Shown: piece by piece, positions 18,214-26,792 of the stretch
Layout of the letters: each line of letters opens with the position of its first letter
Position numbering within the stretch: position 1 is the stretch's first letter
NCBI RefSeq assembly: GCF_026552795.1
Contig: NZ_JANFPI010000006.1
Coordinates: 124,001 to 188,000, forward strand
Direction: 5' to 3'
Length of the DNA stretch: 64,000 nucleotides
DNA from: Ectorhizobium quercum
GTDB lineage: Bacteria; Pseudomonadota; Alphaproteobacteria; Rhizobiales; Rhizobiaceae
The notes under the pieces: model-generated
The model's input: the letters and a program-made list of their open reading frames with translations, nothing else
Database searches by the model: none
What the model was told of the DNA's origin: nothing
Translations under genes and position numbers: made by a program

Positions 18214-19539
18214 TTATTGCATGGGCAGCAGATCGTCGTCCGGCGAGCCGCGCTCGATGCCGGTCGTGGTCTGCAAGGCAAGCTCCTGCGCGCCGTCCTT
18301 CTGGTAGATGTCGTCGCGGAACTGGACCACGCCGTCCTTGGCCGACCAGGCGGTGATATAGACGAAATAGACCGGAACTTCCTGCGACAGCTTCACCGGA
18401 TTGTTCTGGCGGCCGGCGATGACGCGCTCGATCTGCTGGCGGTCCCAGCCGGGCGTTTCCTTGAGCAGCCAGACCACGAGGTCGCGCACATTCTGCACGC
18501 GCACGCAGCCCGAGGATTCGAAGCGCATCAGCTTGTTGAACACGCCCTGCTGCGGTGTGTCGTGCATGTAGACGGCGTGCTCGTTGTGGAAGTCGATCTT
18601 GGTGGACGACATCGCGTTGATCCGGCCCGGGTCCTGGCGGAACATCAGGTTCGGCGCCTTTTCGGCGTTCCAGTCGATGGTCGAGGGGCTCACCTCGTTG
18701 CCGCGGCCGTCGATCAGGCGGATGTTGTTCTTTTCGAGATAGGTCGGGTCCTTGCGCATCAGCGGCATGATATCCTTCTGGATGATCGAGCGCGGCGCGG
18801 TCCAGTACGGATTGAGGATGACCTGATAGATCTTGGAATTGAGGATCGGCGACTGGCGCGTGATCTGGCCGACGACGGCGGTGTTGCGCAGAACCACGCG
18901 GCCGTCTTCCACGGCCTCCACATAGGCTGCCGGAATGTTGACCATCACGTAGCGGCGGCCGAGATCGCCCGACATGGCCTGCACGCGCACGAGGTTGGTC
19001 TGCAACTGGTGAAGGCGGGTATCCGCCGGCACGTTGATCGCCTTCATGGAATACTCGCCCATGACGCCGTCGGTCGGCAGGCCGTGACGGGCCTGGAAGC
19101 GCTTCACGGCGCCATCGACATAGGAATCGAACGAGTTCGAAACGCCAGCGTCACGCGAAAGATCGCCGGACACGATGAGACGCTGGCGCAGGGCCTGCAC
19201 CGTGGAGTCGACGGCACCGATCTGAAGCGGCTTCGACGTGGGCAGAACGTTCGGCCAGCCGCCGTTGGCGACGATCATCTGGTACTGGGCGACGGCCTGC
19301 TGCATGTTCTGGACGGAACCGGGACCGAGAACCGGATTGTTCGACGTGACGGAAACCGCCCCGCGCGACGCCCTGGCGTCGAACTGATCGTCCCAGTTGC
19401 CCCTGCGCGGCGCGTTGATGACATCGTCCATCGCAGACTGGGCAAAGGCCGGCGCGGCCAGAGCCGCCGCCCCCGCGGACAAGGCCGAGCGCAATATCGC
19501 ACGGCGGGAAAAACGATCCATTCCGGTTTTTTCTGACAT
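18214..19539 (-). CDS. L,D-transpeptidase (YkuD/YcbB type), LdtR-linked
   Basis: A 441-residue periplasmic enzyme expected to form 3-3 peptidoglycan cross-links or anchor proteins. A signal peptide (RRAILRSALSAGAAALAAPAFA) precedes a peptidoglycan-binding-like helical domain (about 95-175, with VKRFQARHGLPTDGVMGE). The YkuD catalytic domain (about 195-350) holds HDTP and the nucleophile Cys345 in SSGCVRV. The twin-Arg-like FSRRAIL start could suit Tat export, but the motif is incomplete. The linked MarR gene upstream suggests control by LdtR. ATG at 19521 (MDRFSRR) is an alternative start. Confidence 0.93.
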   Translation of the reverse strand: MSEKTGMDRFSRRAILRSALSAGAAALAAPAFAQSAMDDVINAPRRGNWDDQFDARASRGAVSVTSNNPVLGPGSVQNMQQAVAQYQMIVANGGWPNVLPTSKPLQIGAVDSTVQALRQRLIVSGDLSRDAGVSNSFDSYVDGAVKRFQARHGLPTDGVMGEYSMKAINVPADTRLHQLQTNLVRVQAMSGDLGRRYVMVNIPAAYVEAVEDGRVVLRNTAVVGQITRQSPILNSKIYQVILNPYWTAPRSIIQKDIMPLMRKDPTYLEKNNIRLIDGRGNEVSPSTIDWNAEKAPNLMFRQDPGRINAMSSTKIDFHNEHAVYMHDTPQQGVFNKLMRFESSGCVRVQNVRDLVVWLLKETPGWDRQQIERVIAGRQNNPVKLSQEVPVYFVYITAWSAKDGVVQFRDDIYQKDGAQELALQTTTGIERGSPDDDLLPMQ

Positions 19540-19872
19540 CTATCGCACCATCTTGATGATTCCAGACACCTTGCGGCGCCAGGCATCATGAACGATTATC
19601 GTTAACAAAACGGCAAACAGAGCCGCCCCTTATCCGGAAAGATCCGCGCTTCGCGTCGGTGAGCGACAAGCGCCCGGAACCCATCCGCCCGGCGGAGCCA
19701 GCGGCCCTTCCTCTCCTTCTGCGGTCACATATCAATATGGCCAATTCGTGTCGCATGGGCCGGGCCGGTTTCAACCGCCCGTGAACGGCGCGCGGGTGTT
19801 GCGCGAACGCCCGAAACCGGACGCGCCGCGGGCGCATCCGGTTTTCGGTCAGGCCGGCTTCAGGGCTGCGCG
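19540..19872. promoter_or_regulatory. Regulatory gap upstream of the L,D-transpeptidase
   Basis: 333 bp without a credible gene. It should hold the transpeptidase promoter. It includes the palindrome AACGATTATCGTT at 19591-19603, 52 bp from the start codon, and at 19813-19846 a GC-rich hairpin (GAAACCGGA...TCCGGTTTTC) that may end the ldtR transcript. An in-frame ORF across this region has no family features. Confidence 0.5.
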
Positions 19873-20388
19873 TCACATGCGGTAGGCGATCGTGTCGTTC
19901 CAGAAGCGGTCGAGGCGCTGGAGCAGCTTGTTCATCTCGGAGAACTCGTTCTCGCCGATGCCGCCGACCTTCTGGATCGATCCGACGTGACGCTCGTACA
20001 GCCGGGCGACCGTCTCGGCGATTTCCTGGCCCTTTTCGGTCAGGCTGATCCGCACGGAGCGGCGGTCGATGCGCGAGCGCTTGTGGTTGATGAGACCGAG
20101 ATCGACCAGCTTCTTCACGTTATAGGACACGTTCGAGCCGAGATAGAAGCCGCGCGAGCGCAGCTCGCCGGCGGTCAGCTCGGAATTGCCGATATTGAAG
20201 AGAAGAAGAGCCTGGACGGCGTTGACGTCGGAGCGGCCCTGACGGTCGAACTCGTCCTTGATGACATCGAGAAGACGACGGTGAAGACGTTCCACCAGAT
20301 GCAGCGACTCGAGGTAGAGCGAACGCAGGGCTTCATCCTGCTCGTCGCGAACGGGCTGCGGCTGCGGCTTGGTTTTCGTGTTGATCAT
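19873..20388 (-). CDS. ldtR: MarR-family regulator LdtR
   Basis: A 171-residue winged-helix protein closely matching the LdtR group described in Liberibacter and Sinorhizobium, which controls an L,D-transpeptidase gene and osmotic tolerance. The DNA-binding part includes NSELTAGELRSRGFYLGSNV and the wing SRIDRRSVRISLTEKG; flanking helices form the dimer domain. GAGG stands 6 bp before the ATG. Its presumed target lies directly downstream on the same strand. The ldtR symbol rests on sequence pattern plus this pairing. Confidence 0.88.
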   Translation of the reverse strand: MINTKTKPQPQPVRDEQDEALRSLYLESLHLVERLHRRLLDVIKDEFDRQGRSDVNAVQALLLFNIGNSELTAGELRSRGFYLGSNVSYNVKKLVDLGLINHKRSRIDRRSVRISLTEKGQEIAETVARLYERHVGSIQKVGGIGENEFSEMNKLLQRLDRFWNDTIAYRM

Positions 20389-20513
20389 GACTGCCTCACT
20401 GTTTGATGGCGGCTATTGTTTTGCTCCCGCCTTGAGTGAGACCCTATCGAATACCCATAAAATTCTACTTAAAACGCAGCCTTAACAGCCCCTTACCTGA
20501 ACAGGCACGTCAA

Positions 20514-20951
20514 TCAGGGTAAACCGGAGCTTACCCGCCCTGCCTTTTCGCGCCGTTCGAGGAAGAGTGCGATGCGGAAAAGCGCGTAAACACAAAGGAT
20601 CACCGCGTGCATGATCGGCACGGTGAGGTTGTTGCCGAAAATGTCGCGCCACACCGTATACATCAGCACCTGTACCAGGGCTGCACAGGCCCAGATGACC
20701 GGCCCCCATGACACCACCAGCCAGAGGCCGAGCGCCGCGATGGGAAAGACCACCGCCAAGGATACGCAGGCGGCCCGCCATGCCGGATCGAGCATGTCGA
20801 AGCGGGCTCCGCCGCCGCCCGAATAGCCGACGAGCAACGCCCAGTATTGCATGCCGAACCAGAAGCACGAGATCGCCACCATTCGCAGGAAGACCACGAA
20901 CAGGGTTTCGGTCATCGTGTTTTTCGGCGGGCCGTTCGAATCGGTTTCCAT
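20514..20951 (-). CDS. DUF6163-type membrane protein
   Basis: A 145-residue integral membrane protein with four hydrophobic segments (about 15-45, 57-78, 82-102 and 110-132) and a basic C-terminus. It resembles the small rhizobial proteins grouped as DUF6163 that occur between ldtR and hemB. The function is unknown. Neither candidate start (ATG at 20951 or 20915) has a strong ribosome binding site. It reads toward ldtR with a 125-bp gap that should contain the ldtR promoter. Confidence 0.75.
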   Translation of the reverse strand: METDSNGPPKNTMTETLFVVFLRMVAISCFWFGMQYWALLVGYSGGGGARFDMLDPAWRAACVSLAVVFPIAALGLWLVVSWGPVIWACAALVQVLMYTVWRDIFGNNLTVPIMHAVILCVYALFRIALFLERREKAGRVSSGLP

Positions 20952-21116
20952 GCGCGAAAGATAGAACCAAGCGCCCTTCCCCGCCAGATGGTGGACGGCC
21001 TTCGTCGTCCCCTGCGCGCAAACACCCCACCCCGCGGCCGATTAAGCGGTTTCCGGGAGGTTTTTCGCGTGATAATCAGCAAAAATATTTCCACTTCGGC
21101 AAGGGGGCGCATCATC

Positions 21117-22133
21117 ATGCAGGACAAGACACATCTGGTCGACGAGATCACCGGGCACCGCCGCATGCGGCGCAACCGCAAGGCGGACTGGACGCGCCGG
21201 CTGGTGCAGGAAAGCCGACTGACGGTGGACGACCTGATCTGGCCGATCTTCATCGTGCCCGGCACCAATGTCCGCGATCCCATTCCCGCCATGCCGGGCG
21301 TCGACCGCATGAGCGTCGACGTCGCCGTGGAGGCGGTGCGCGAGGCCGCCGATCTCGGCATCCCGGCCGTCGCCACCTTCCCGAACATCAGCATGGAACT
21401 GCGCGACGAGACCGGCTCGCACGCGCTGGAGACCGACAATCTCATCAACGCGGCCACGCGGGCCTTCAAGAAAGCCGTGCCGAATATCGGCGTCATCACC
21501 GACGTCGCGCTCGACCCGTTCACCAGCCACGGCCATGACGGCATCCTGCGCGGCGAGGAGATCGTCAACGACGAAACGGTCGAGCAGGTCGTGCAGGCGG
21601 CGATCCTCCAGGCGGAGGCCGGCTCCGACATCATCGCGCCGTCCGAAATGATGGACGGGCGCATCGGCGCGATCCGCAAGGGGCTCGACGCGGCCGGCTT
21701 CCAGAATGTCGGCCTGATGGCCTATGCCACCAAGTTCTCCTCGGCCTGCTACGGCCCCTATCGCGAGGCGATCTCGACCGACGGCCTGCTGAAGGGCGAC
21801 AAGAAGAGCTACTATATCGACCCGGCCAACGGCACCGAGGCGGTGCGCGACGCGGCCCACGACGTCGAGGAGGGAGCCGACATGCTGATGGTGAAGCCCG
21901 GCCTGCCCTATCTCGACATCTGTTGGCGGCTCAAGGAGGCGTTCGGCCTGCCGACCTTCGCCTATCAGGTGTCGGGCGAGTATTCGATGATCAAGGCCGG
22001 CGCGCTGAACGGCTGGATCGACGGCGATCGGCTGATGATGGAGACGCTTCTCTGTTTCAAGCGGGCCGGCTGCGACGGCATCCTCACCTACTTCGCCGTC
22101 GACGCGGCCCGCAAGCTCGCCGGCAAGACATAA
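21117..22133 (+). CDS. hemB: Delta-aminolevulinic acid dehydratase (porphobilinogen synthase), Mg-type
   Basis: A 338-residue TIM-barrel enzyme condensing two 5-aminolevulinates to porphobilinogen in haem synthesis. The catalytic lysines lie in YATKFSSACYGPYREA and MVKPGLPYLD. The metal loop reads DVALDPFTSHGHDG, with Asp/Ala where zinc enzymes have cysteines, so it should be the Mg2+-dependent type known from rhizobia. ATG at 21117 has AAGGGGG upstream; the open frame further upstream is not conserved. Confidence 0.97.
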   Translation: MQDKTHLVDEITGHRRMRRNRKADWTRRLVQESRLTVDDLIWPIFIVPGTNVRDPIPAMPGVDRMSVDVAVEAVREAADLGIPAVATFPNISMELRDETGSHALETDNLINAATRAFKKAVPNIGVITDVALDPFTSHGHDGILRGEEIVNDETVEQVVQAAILQAEAGSDIIAPSEMMDGRIGAIRKGLDAAGFQNVGLMAYATKFSSACYGPYREAISTDGLLKGDKKSYYIDPANGTEAVRDAAHDVEEGADMLMVKPGLPYLDICWRLKEAFGLPTFAYQVSGEYSMIKAGALNGWIDGDRLMMETLLCFKRAGCDGILTYFAVDAARKLAGKT

Positions 22134-22270
22134 GGCGACGGAGCCACGCGGTAAACCCTGACGGCGGCGTCAGGGTTCAAAAGTCTCCCCGAGCGGTGCC
22201 GTTCCCCGTCCACCATTGTTTTTCCGGCAAAACGTCCCATATCGAAGGCATGTTTTCACCGGAGGGTCAA

Positions 22271-22729
22271 ATGTCGCTCGATACCGTTTCCCGTTACGCC
22301 GCACCCGATGACTGGCGCGCCTATTCCGGCACGTTGACGCGCCGGGCGATCGCATTCTGCGTGGATTACGTGCTGATCGCCATTCTGATCATTCCGGCAG
22401 CCTTCGTGCTGTTTCTGCTCGGCATTCCGACGCTCGGCCTCGCCTGGTATCTCTTCCCAGGGCTCGGGCTCATCGTCGCGGCGCTCTACTTCGGCTTCAG
22501 CCTCGGCGGAAAGTCGCAGGCCAGCCCCGGCATGCGGATGATGGGCGTCATGCTGGTGCGGATCGACGGACGCAAGATCGATTTCTTCACCGCAATGGTC
22601 CACCTCATCCTGTTCTGGGTGCTGAACTCGGTGCTGACGCCGCTGATCCTGCTGGCGGGCCTGTTCACCGACCGCTCGCGCCTGATTCACGACCTTCTGG
22701 TCGGCACCGCCGCCATTCGCGTCGACTGA
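22271..22729 (+). CDS. RDD-family membrane protein
   Basis: A 152-residue protein with an RDD domain: [17 protein letters not shown] gives the R-D signature, and two or three further hydrophobic segments follow (about 55-78 and 112-135). GGAGGG lies 4 bp before the ATG. It is 137 bp downstream of hemB in the same direction. RDD proteins are a loosely defined membrane family, some implicated in ion transport; no specific role can be inferred here. Confidence 0.88.
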   Translation: MSLDTVSRYAAPDDWRAYSGTLTRRAIAFCVDYVLIAILIIPAAFVLFLLGIPTLGLAWYLFPGLGLIVAALYFGFSLGGKSQASPGMRMMGVMLVRIDGRKIDFFTAMVHLILFWVLNSVLTPLILLAGLFTDRSRLIHDLLVGTAAIRVD

Positions 22730-22779
22730 AACCGGCGGCCTTTCGAATACAGGCCGTGAAACCACCGATAATGCTTCAC

Positions 22780-22820
22780 AACGTCAAGTCACGCCGAAGT
22801 GTGACTTGACGTTTTCTATT
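22780..22820 (+). terminator. Strong hairpin terminator after the RDD gene
   Basis: A perfect 13-bp stem (AACGTCAAGTCAC / GTGACTTGACGTT) with an 8-nt loop is followed by TTCTATTCTT on the plus strand. It sits 50 bp after the RDD stop and separates that gene from bpt. Confidence 0.8.
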
Positions 22821-22874
22821 CTTCATCCATGCTTTCCACATGGATCGACCGCACCAGGGGCAAGCCCGGCCAGG

Positions 22875-23636
22875 ATGAACACACAGACCACCCGTTCACC
22901 GCAATTCTACCTGACCGCGCCGGCGGCATGCCCCTACCTGCCCGGCGAAGTGGAGCGGAAGGTCTTCACCCACCTTTCCGGGCCGCGGGCCAACGAGATG
23001 AACGATCTTCTGACGCAGGGCGGTTTCCGCCGCTCGCAGAACATCGCCTACCGTCCTGCCTGCGAAAGCTGCCGCGCCTGCGTTTCGGTGCGCATCCTCG
23101 CCGAGCAGTTCCGGCCCAACGCCTCGTTCCAGCGCGTCCTCGCCGCCAATAGCGACATCATCGCCACCGTGACGCCTGCGACGCCTTCCACCGAACAGTT
23201 CTCGCTGTTTCGCCGCTATCTCGATCACCGCCACCAGAACGGCGGAATGTCGGACATGACGGCGCTCGACTATGCTGTCATGGTCGAGGACACCCATGTC
23301 GATACGCATCTCATCGAATACCGACTGAGGCAGGAAGGCGCTGGCATCGAGAAGCGTCCCAGCGGCCAGCTCATCGGTGTGGCGCTCACCGATTTCATGA
23401 GCGACGGGCTTTCGATGGTCTATTCCTTCTACGACCCGGACCTGCCGAAGCGCTCCTTCGGCACCTTCATGATCCTGGAGCACATTCGCCGCTCCGTCGC
23501 CCTCGGCCTGCCGCACGTCTATCTCGGCTACTGGGTCAAGGGCTCGCAGAAGATGCACTACAAAACCCGCTTCCAGCCACAGGAGCACCTGAAGCCGGAA
23601 GGCTGGGGGCTCTACGACCCCGAAACCGACGGCTGA
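22875..23636 (+). CDS. bpt: Aspartate/glutamate leucyltransferase Bpt (arginyltransferase family)
   Basis: A 253-residue aminoacyl-tRNA-protein transferase of the bacterial Ate1-like group, which adds Leu to N-terminal Asp/Glu and so marks proteins for the N-degron pathway. The N-terminal Cys set characteristic of the family is present: CPYLPG, and [12 protein letters not shown] after [13 protein letters not shown]. The C-terminal GNAT-like half includes [20 protein letters not shown] and [20 protein letters not shown]. The start MNTQTT at 22875 fits relatives; the frame upstream to 22806 does not. Confidence 0.94.
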   Translation: MNTQTTRSPQFYLTAPAACPYLPGEVERKVFTHLSGPRANEMNDLLTQGGFRRSQNIAYRPACESCRACVSVRILAEQFRPNASFQRVLAANSDIIATVTPATPSTEQFSLFRRYLDHRHQNGGMSDMTALDYAVMVEDTHVDTHLIEYRLRQEGAGIEKRPSGQLIGVALTDFMSDGLSMVYSFYDPDLPKRSFGTFMILEHIRRSVALGLPHVYLGYWVKGSQKMHYKTRFQPQEHLKPEGWGLYDPETDG

Positions 23637-23646
23637 CCCGCCGATA

Positions 23647-23687
23647 TTTACATGGCTTGACCCGGCATGTTATAACTTCGTTGCAAC
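23647..23687 (+). promoter_or_regulatory. Promoter and likely autoregulatory boxes of the AbrB-Doc operon
   Basis: TTTACA (23647-23652) and TATAAC (23671-23676), spaced 18 bp, form a plausible promoter. The -10 overlaps the 8-bp palindrome GTTATAAC (23669-23676), and a second palindrome GTTGCAAC follows at 23680-23687, one helical turn (11 bp) further on. Paired boxes over the promoter are typical of antitoxin operators. Confidence 0.55.
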
Positions 23688-23705
23688 ATCCAGCGAGGCA
23701 CGGCC

Positions 23706-23927
23706 ATGAACGTCATCATCCGCAAGATCGGCAATTCCGAAGGCATCATCATTCCCAAGGACGTGCTGAACCGGCTCGGCCTGAAGGCGGGCGACACGCT
23801 TGAGCTGACGGAAAGCGGTAAGGGTTTTGAATTGCGTGTCGAGCAGGCCGACCTTGCCGAGCAACTGAAAGCGGCCCGGCTCGGCATGGAGAAGTACCGC
23901 GTCGCCCTTCGGGAGCTGGCGAAGTGA
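23706..23927 (+). CDS. AbrB/MazE-type antitoxin
   Basis: A 73-residue protein with a SpoVT/AbrB swapped-hairpin DNA-binding domain (residues 1-47: VIIRKIGNSEGIIIPKDVLN, then LGLKAGDTLEL) and a helical, charged tail (48-73) of the kind that neutralises a toxin. GAGG precedes the ATG by about 8 bp. Its stop overlaps the Doc gene's GTG (GTGA), so the two are translationally coupled as an antitoxin-toxin pair. It probably also represses its own operon. Confidence 0.92.
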   Translation: MNVIIRKIGNSEGIIIPKDVLNRLGLKAGDTLELTESGKGFELRVEQADLAEQLKAARLGMEKYRVALRELAK

Positions 23928-24313
23928 GCGAATTCAAGTGGCTGTCCCGGGAAGCCATAGAGGTCATGCACCATGAGCAATTGCTCGAACATGGAGGCCT
24001 TCCAGGCTTGAAGGACGAGAACGCGCTCGAAGCCGCATTGGCCAGGCCGTTAAACAAGGCGGCCTATGGCGAAGAGAACGTTTTCGCCCTCGCGGCGGCC
24101 TATCTTTATGGAATCGCGCGCAATCATCCTTTCTCGGACGGAAACAAGCGGACAGCCTTTCTCGCCGCCTTCACCTTTCTGCTGCTCAACGGCTTCATGC
24201 TGGAGGTCGGGCAAGCCGAAGTCATCGCCTTCGTGCTCGCCGTTGCCGCAGGCGAAATCGACGAGGACGGCGCGGCGCGCTTCTTCCGGGATTTCTGCGT
24301 GCCGCTCGGCTGA
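23924..24313 (+). CDS. Doc-family (Fic-fold) toxin
   Basis: A 129-residue death-on-curing type protein. The Fic motif HPFSDGNKR (residues 68-76) is complete, including the catalytic His68. Doc toxins phosphorylate EF-Tu with ATP and halt translation; other Fic proteins AMPylate. The length matches Doc. GTG start overlapping the antitoxin stop. The usual Doc partner is Phd, whereas here it is AbrB-like. The gene converges on parC with a 54-bp gap. Confidence 0.92.
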   Translation: MSEFKWLSREAIEVMHHEQLLEHGGLPGLKDENALEAALARPLNKAAYGEENVFALAAAYLYGIARNHPFSDGNKRTAFLAAFTFLLLNGFMLEVGQAEVIAFVLAVAAGEIDEDGAARFFRDFCVPLG

Positions 24314-24367
24314 GGCGAAAAGACCGGGTCATTTCCGGCGCTTATGCGTGTCCGCTCAAAAACCGAT

Positions 24368-26635
24368 TCAACCGGAGAACTTGCCCGAACGCGGGAAGCC
24401 CTTCGGAACGACGCGGCCGGCGGCGGCGCGGTCGCCCAGCCACTCGATCAGTTCATCCCTGTTCTTCACGAACTTGCGGCCGGCAGTGTCTTCCCAGCTC
24501 AGGCCCTCGGCGATGGCGAAGCATTTCAGATCCGAAATGCCGCCGTCCTTGTAGCGCTGGAGGCGAACGCCCTTGCCGCGCGCCATCTCGGGGATCTGGA
24601 CGAGCGGGAAGACGAGCATCTTGCGGTTCTCGCCGACCACGGCGACATGATCGCCGGAGACCGGCACCACCAGCCGCGCCTCGTCCGGCATCGACACGTT
24701 CATCACCTGCTTGCCCTTGCGGGTGTTGGCGGCCATGTCGCTTTCGGCGACGACGAAGCCGTTGCCCGCCGTGGAGGCGACGATCAGCTTGCGCGAGGCA
24801 TCGTGAACGAAGGCCGTCAGGATGTCCTGATCGTTCTCCATGTCGACCATGATGCGGATAGGCTCGCCGTGGCCGCGGCCACCGGGCAGCTTGTCGGCGC
24901 CGAGCGTGTAGGCCTTGCCGCCGGTGGTGAAGAGAATGAGCCTGTCGGTCGTCTGGGCCGGGAAAGCCAGCTTCAGCCCGTCGCCTTCCTTGAAGACCAA
25001 GCCCGACACGTCGGCGATGTGGCCCTTCAGGGCACGAATCCACCCCTTTTCGGAAATCACGACGGTGATCGGTTCTTTCTCGATCATCGCCTGATGGATG
25101 GCCTCGTCGTCGGCTTGCGGCGCTTCGGCGAACTGGCTGCGGCGGCGGCCGAGTTCGGTCGCCTTGGCATAGGTCTTGCGCACTTCGCCGATCTGCCAGG
25201 CAACCGTCTTCCACTGTGTTTCCGGAGACGCCAGCAGCGCCTCGATATCGGCCTTTTCCTTGGTCAGGTTGTCGAACTCGGTACGGATCTCGAATTCTTC
25301 CAGCTTGCGCAAGCTGCGCAGCCGCATGTTGAGGATCGCCTCGGCCTGATTGTCGGTCAGCGTGAAGCGCTTCATCAACACCGGCTTCGGCTCGTCCTCC
25401 TCGCGGATGATGCGGATCACCTCGTCGAGGTTGAGATAGGCGATCAGCAGGCCGCCGAGGATTTCCAGACGCCGCTCGATGGCAGCAAGGCGGAACTGCG
25501 AGCGGCGGACCAGCACCTGCTTGCGGTGATCCAGCCATTCCAGCAGCACTTCGTTGAGCGCCATCACCTTGGGGACGCGACCGCCCGAAAGCACGTTCAT
25601 GTTGAGCGGAATGCGGCTTTCAAGCTCGGTGAGCTTAAACAGCGATTCCATCAGCAGCGTCGCATCGACCGTCCGGCTCTTCGGCACCAGAACGACGCGC
25701 ACGTCCTCGGCGGATTCGTCGCGAATGTCTTCGAGAAGCGGCAGTTTGCGGGCGATCAGCAGTTCGGCGATCTTCTCGATCAGCCGCGACTTCTGCACCT
25801 GATAGGGAATTTCCGTGACCACGATCTGGTAGCCGCCGCGGCCCAGATCCTCGACCTCCCAGCGGGCGCGAACGCGGAAACCGCCGCGGCCGGTCCTGTA
25901 GGCCTCGACGATCTGCTCGCGGCCGTCGATGATGATGCCGCCGGTCGGGAAATCCGGGCCGGGCACGAAATCGACCAGCTTTTCAACCGACGCATCCGGG
26001 TGCTTGATCAGGTGGAGCGCCGCGTCGCACAGTTCATGGGCGTTGTGCGGCGGAATGGAGGTCGCCATGCCAACCGCGATGCCGGAGGAACCGTTCGCCA
26101 GCAGATTGGGAAAGGCGCCCGGCAGGACGATCGGCTCGGAATTTGATTCATCGTAGGTGTCGCGGAAATCGACGGCATCCTCGCCGATGCCGTCGAGCAG
26201 CAGTTCGGCCACCGGCGTCATCTTCGATTCGGTGTAGCGCATGGCCGCGGCGCTGTCGCCATCGATATTGCCGAAATTGCCCTGCCCGTTGACCAACGGG
26301 TAGCGCACGGCGAAATCCTGCGCCAGGCGCACCAGCGCGTCATAGATCGACTGGTCGCCGTGCGGATGGTAGTTACCCATCACCTCGCCGACGATCTTGG
26401 CGCATTTGCGGAAGGACGAATTGGAGCGCAGCCCCATCTCGCTCATGGCGTAGACGATGCGGCGGTGAACCGGCTTCAGCCCGTCGCGAACGTCCGGCAG
26501 GGCGCGGTGCATGATGGTCGACAGCGCATAGGCAAGGTAGCGCTCTTCCAGCGCCCCCTTGAGATCGACTGCCTGGATGTGTCCGCCACCGCCATTTTCG
26601 GAGCCGCCGCCGGGCGGCACGAGATTTTTGCCCAT
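24368..26635 (-). CDS. parC: DNA topoisomerase IV subunit A
   Basis: A 755-residue type IIA topoisomerase subunit that decatenates daughter chromosomes with ParE. The start and catalytic region are typical ([20 protein letters not shown], then [11 protein letters not shown]), and the active-site Tyr lies in [10 protein letters not shown]. The C-terminal beta-pinwheel is short and lacks an obvious GyrA box (QxxGGKG), favouring ParC over Gyr[21 protein letters not shown] is the quinolone-pocket region. It is divergent from the periplasmic gene at 26793. Confidence 0.96.
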   Translation of the reverse strand: MGKNLVPPGGGSENGGGGHIQAVDLKGALEERYLAYALSTIMHRALPDVRDGLKPVHRRIVYAMSEMGLRSNSSFRKCAKIVGEVMGNYHPHGDQSIYDALVRLAQDFAVRYPLVNGQGNFGNIDGDSAAAMRYTESKMTPVAELLLDGIGEDAVDFRDTYDESNSEPIVLPGAFPNLLANGSSGIAVGMATSIPPHNAHELCDAALHLIKHPDASVEKLVDFVPGPDFPTGGIIIDGREQIVEAYRTGRGGFRVRARWEVEDLGRGGYQIVVTEIPYQVQKSRLIEKIAELLIARKLPLLEDIRDESAEDVRVVLVPKSRTVDATLLMESLFKLTELESRIPLNMNVLSGGRVPKVMALNEVLLEWLDHRKQVLVRRSQFRLAAIERRLEILGGLLIAYLNLDEVIRIIREEDEPKPVLMKRFTLTDNQAEAILNMRLRSLRKLEEFEIRTEFDNLTKEKADIEALLASPETQWKTVAWQIGEVRKTYAKATELGRRRSQFAEAPQADDEAIHQAMIEKEPITVVISEKGWIRALKGHIADVSGLVFKEGDGLKLAFPAQTTDRLILFTTGGKAYTLGADKLPGGRGHGEPIRIMVDMENDQDILTAFVHDASRKLIVASTAGNGFVVAESDMAANTRKGKQVMNVSMPDEARLVVPVSGDHVAVVGENRKMLVFPLVQIPEMARGKGVRLQRYKDGGISDLKCFAIAEGLSWEDTAGRKFVKNRDELIEWLGDRAAAGRVVPKGFPRSGKFSG

Positions 26636-26792
26636 GCGACTTGACTAGCCGGAAATGGTGATTCCGGCAAGGAAGCACCGGAAATGGTCTGTGGACGAGC
26701 AGATAGGTTCAAGCTTAAGATTCGCCGCAATCGAATATTACCTCTTCTCTCGTAAAGATCGCCGCGTATCATCCAACACCCGAGGAACTTGC

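Noticed and set aside
19586-19876. Small frame between the L,D-transpeptidase and ldtR genes
   Set aside because: No ribosome binding site, no hydrophobic or family pattern, and the region is needed as promoter.
23656-23661. CTTGAC as the -35 of the AbrB-Doc promoter
   Set aside because: 17 bp downstream there is no acceptable -10 (CGTTGC); TTTACA with TATAAC fits better.
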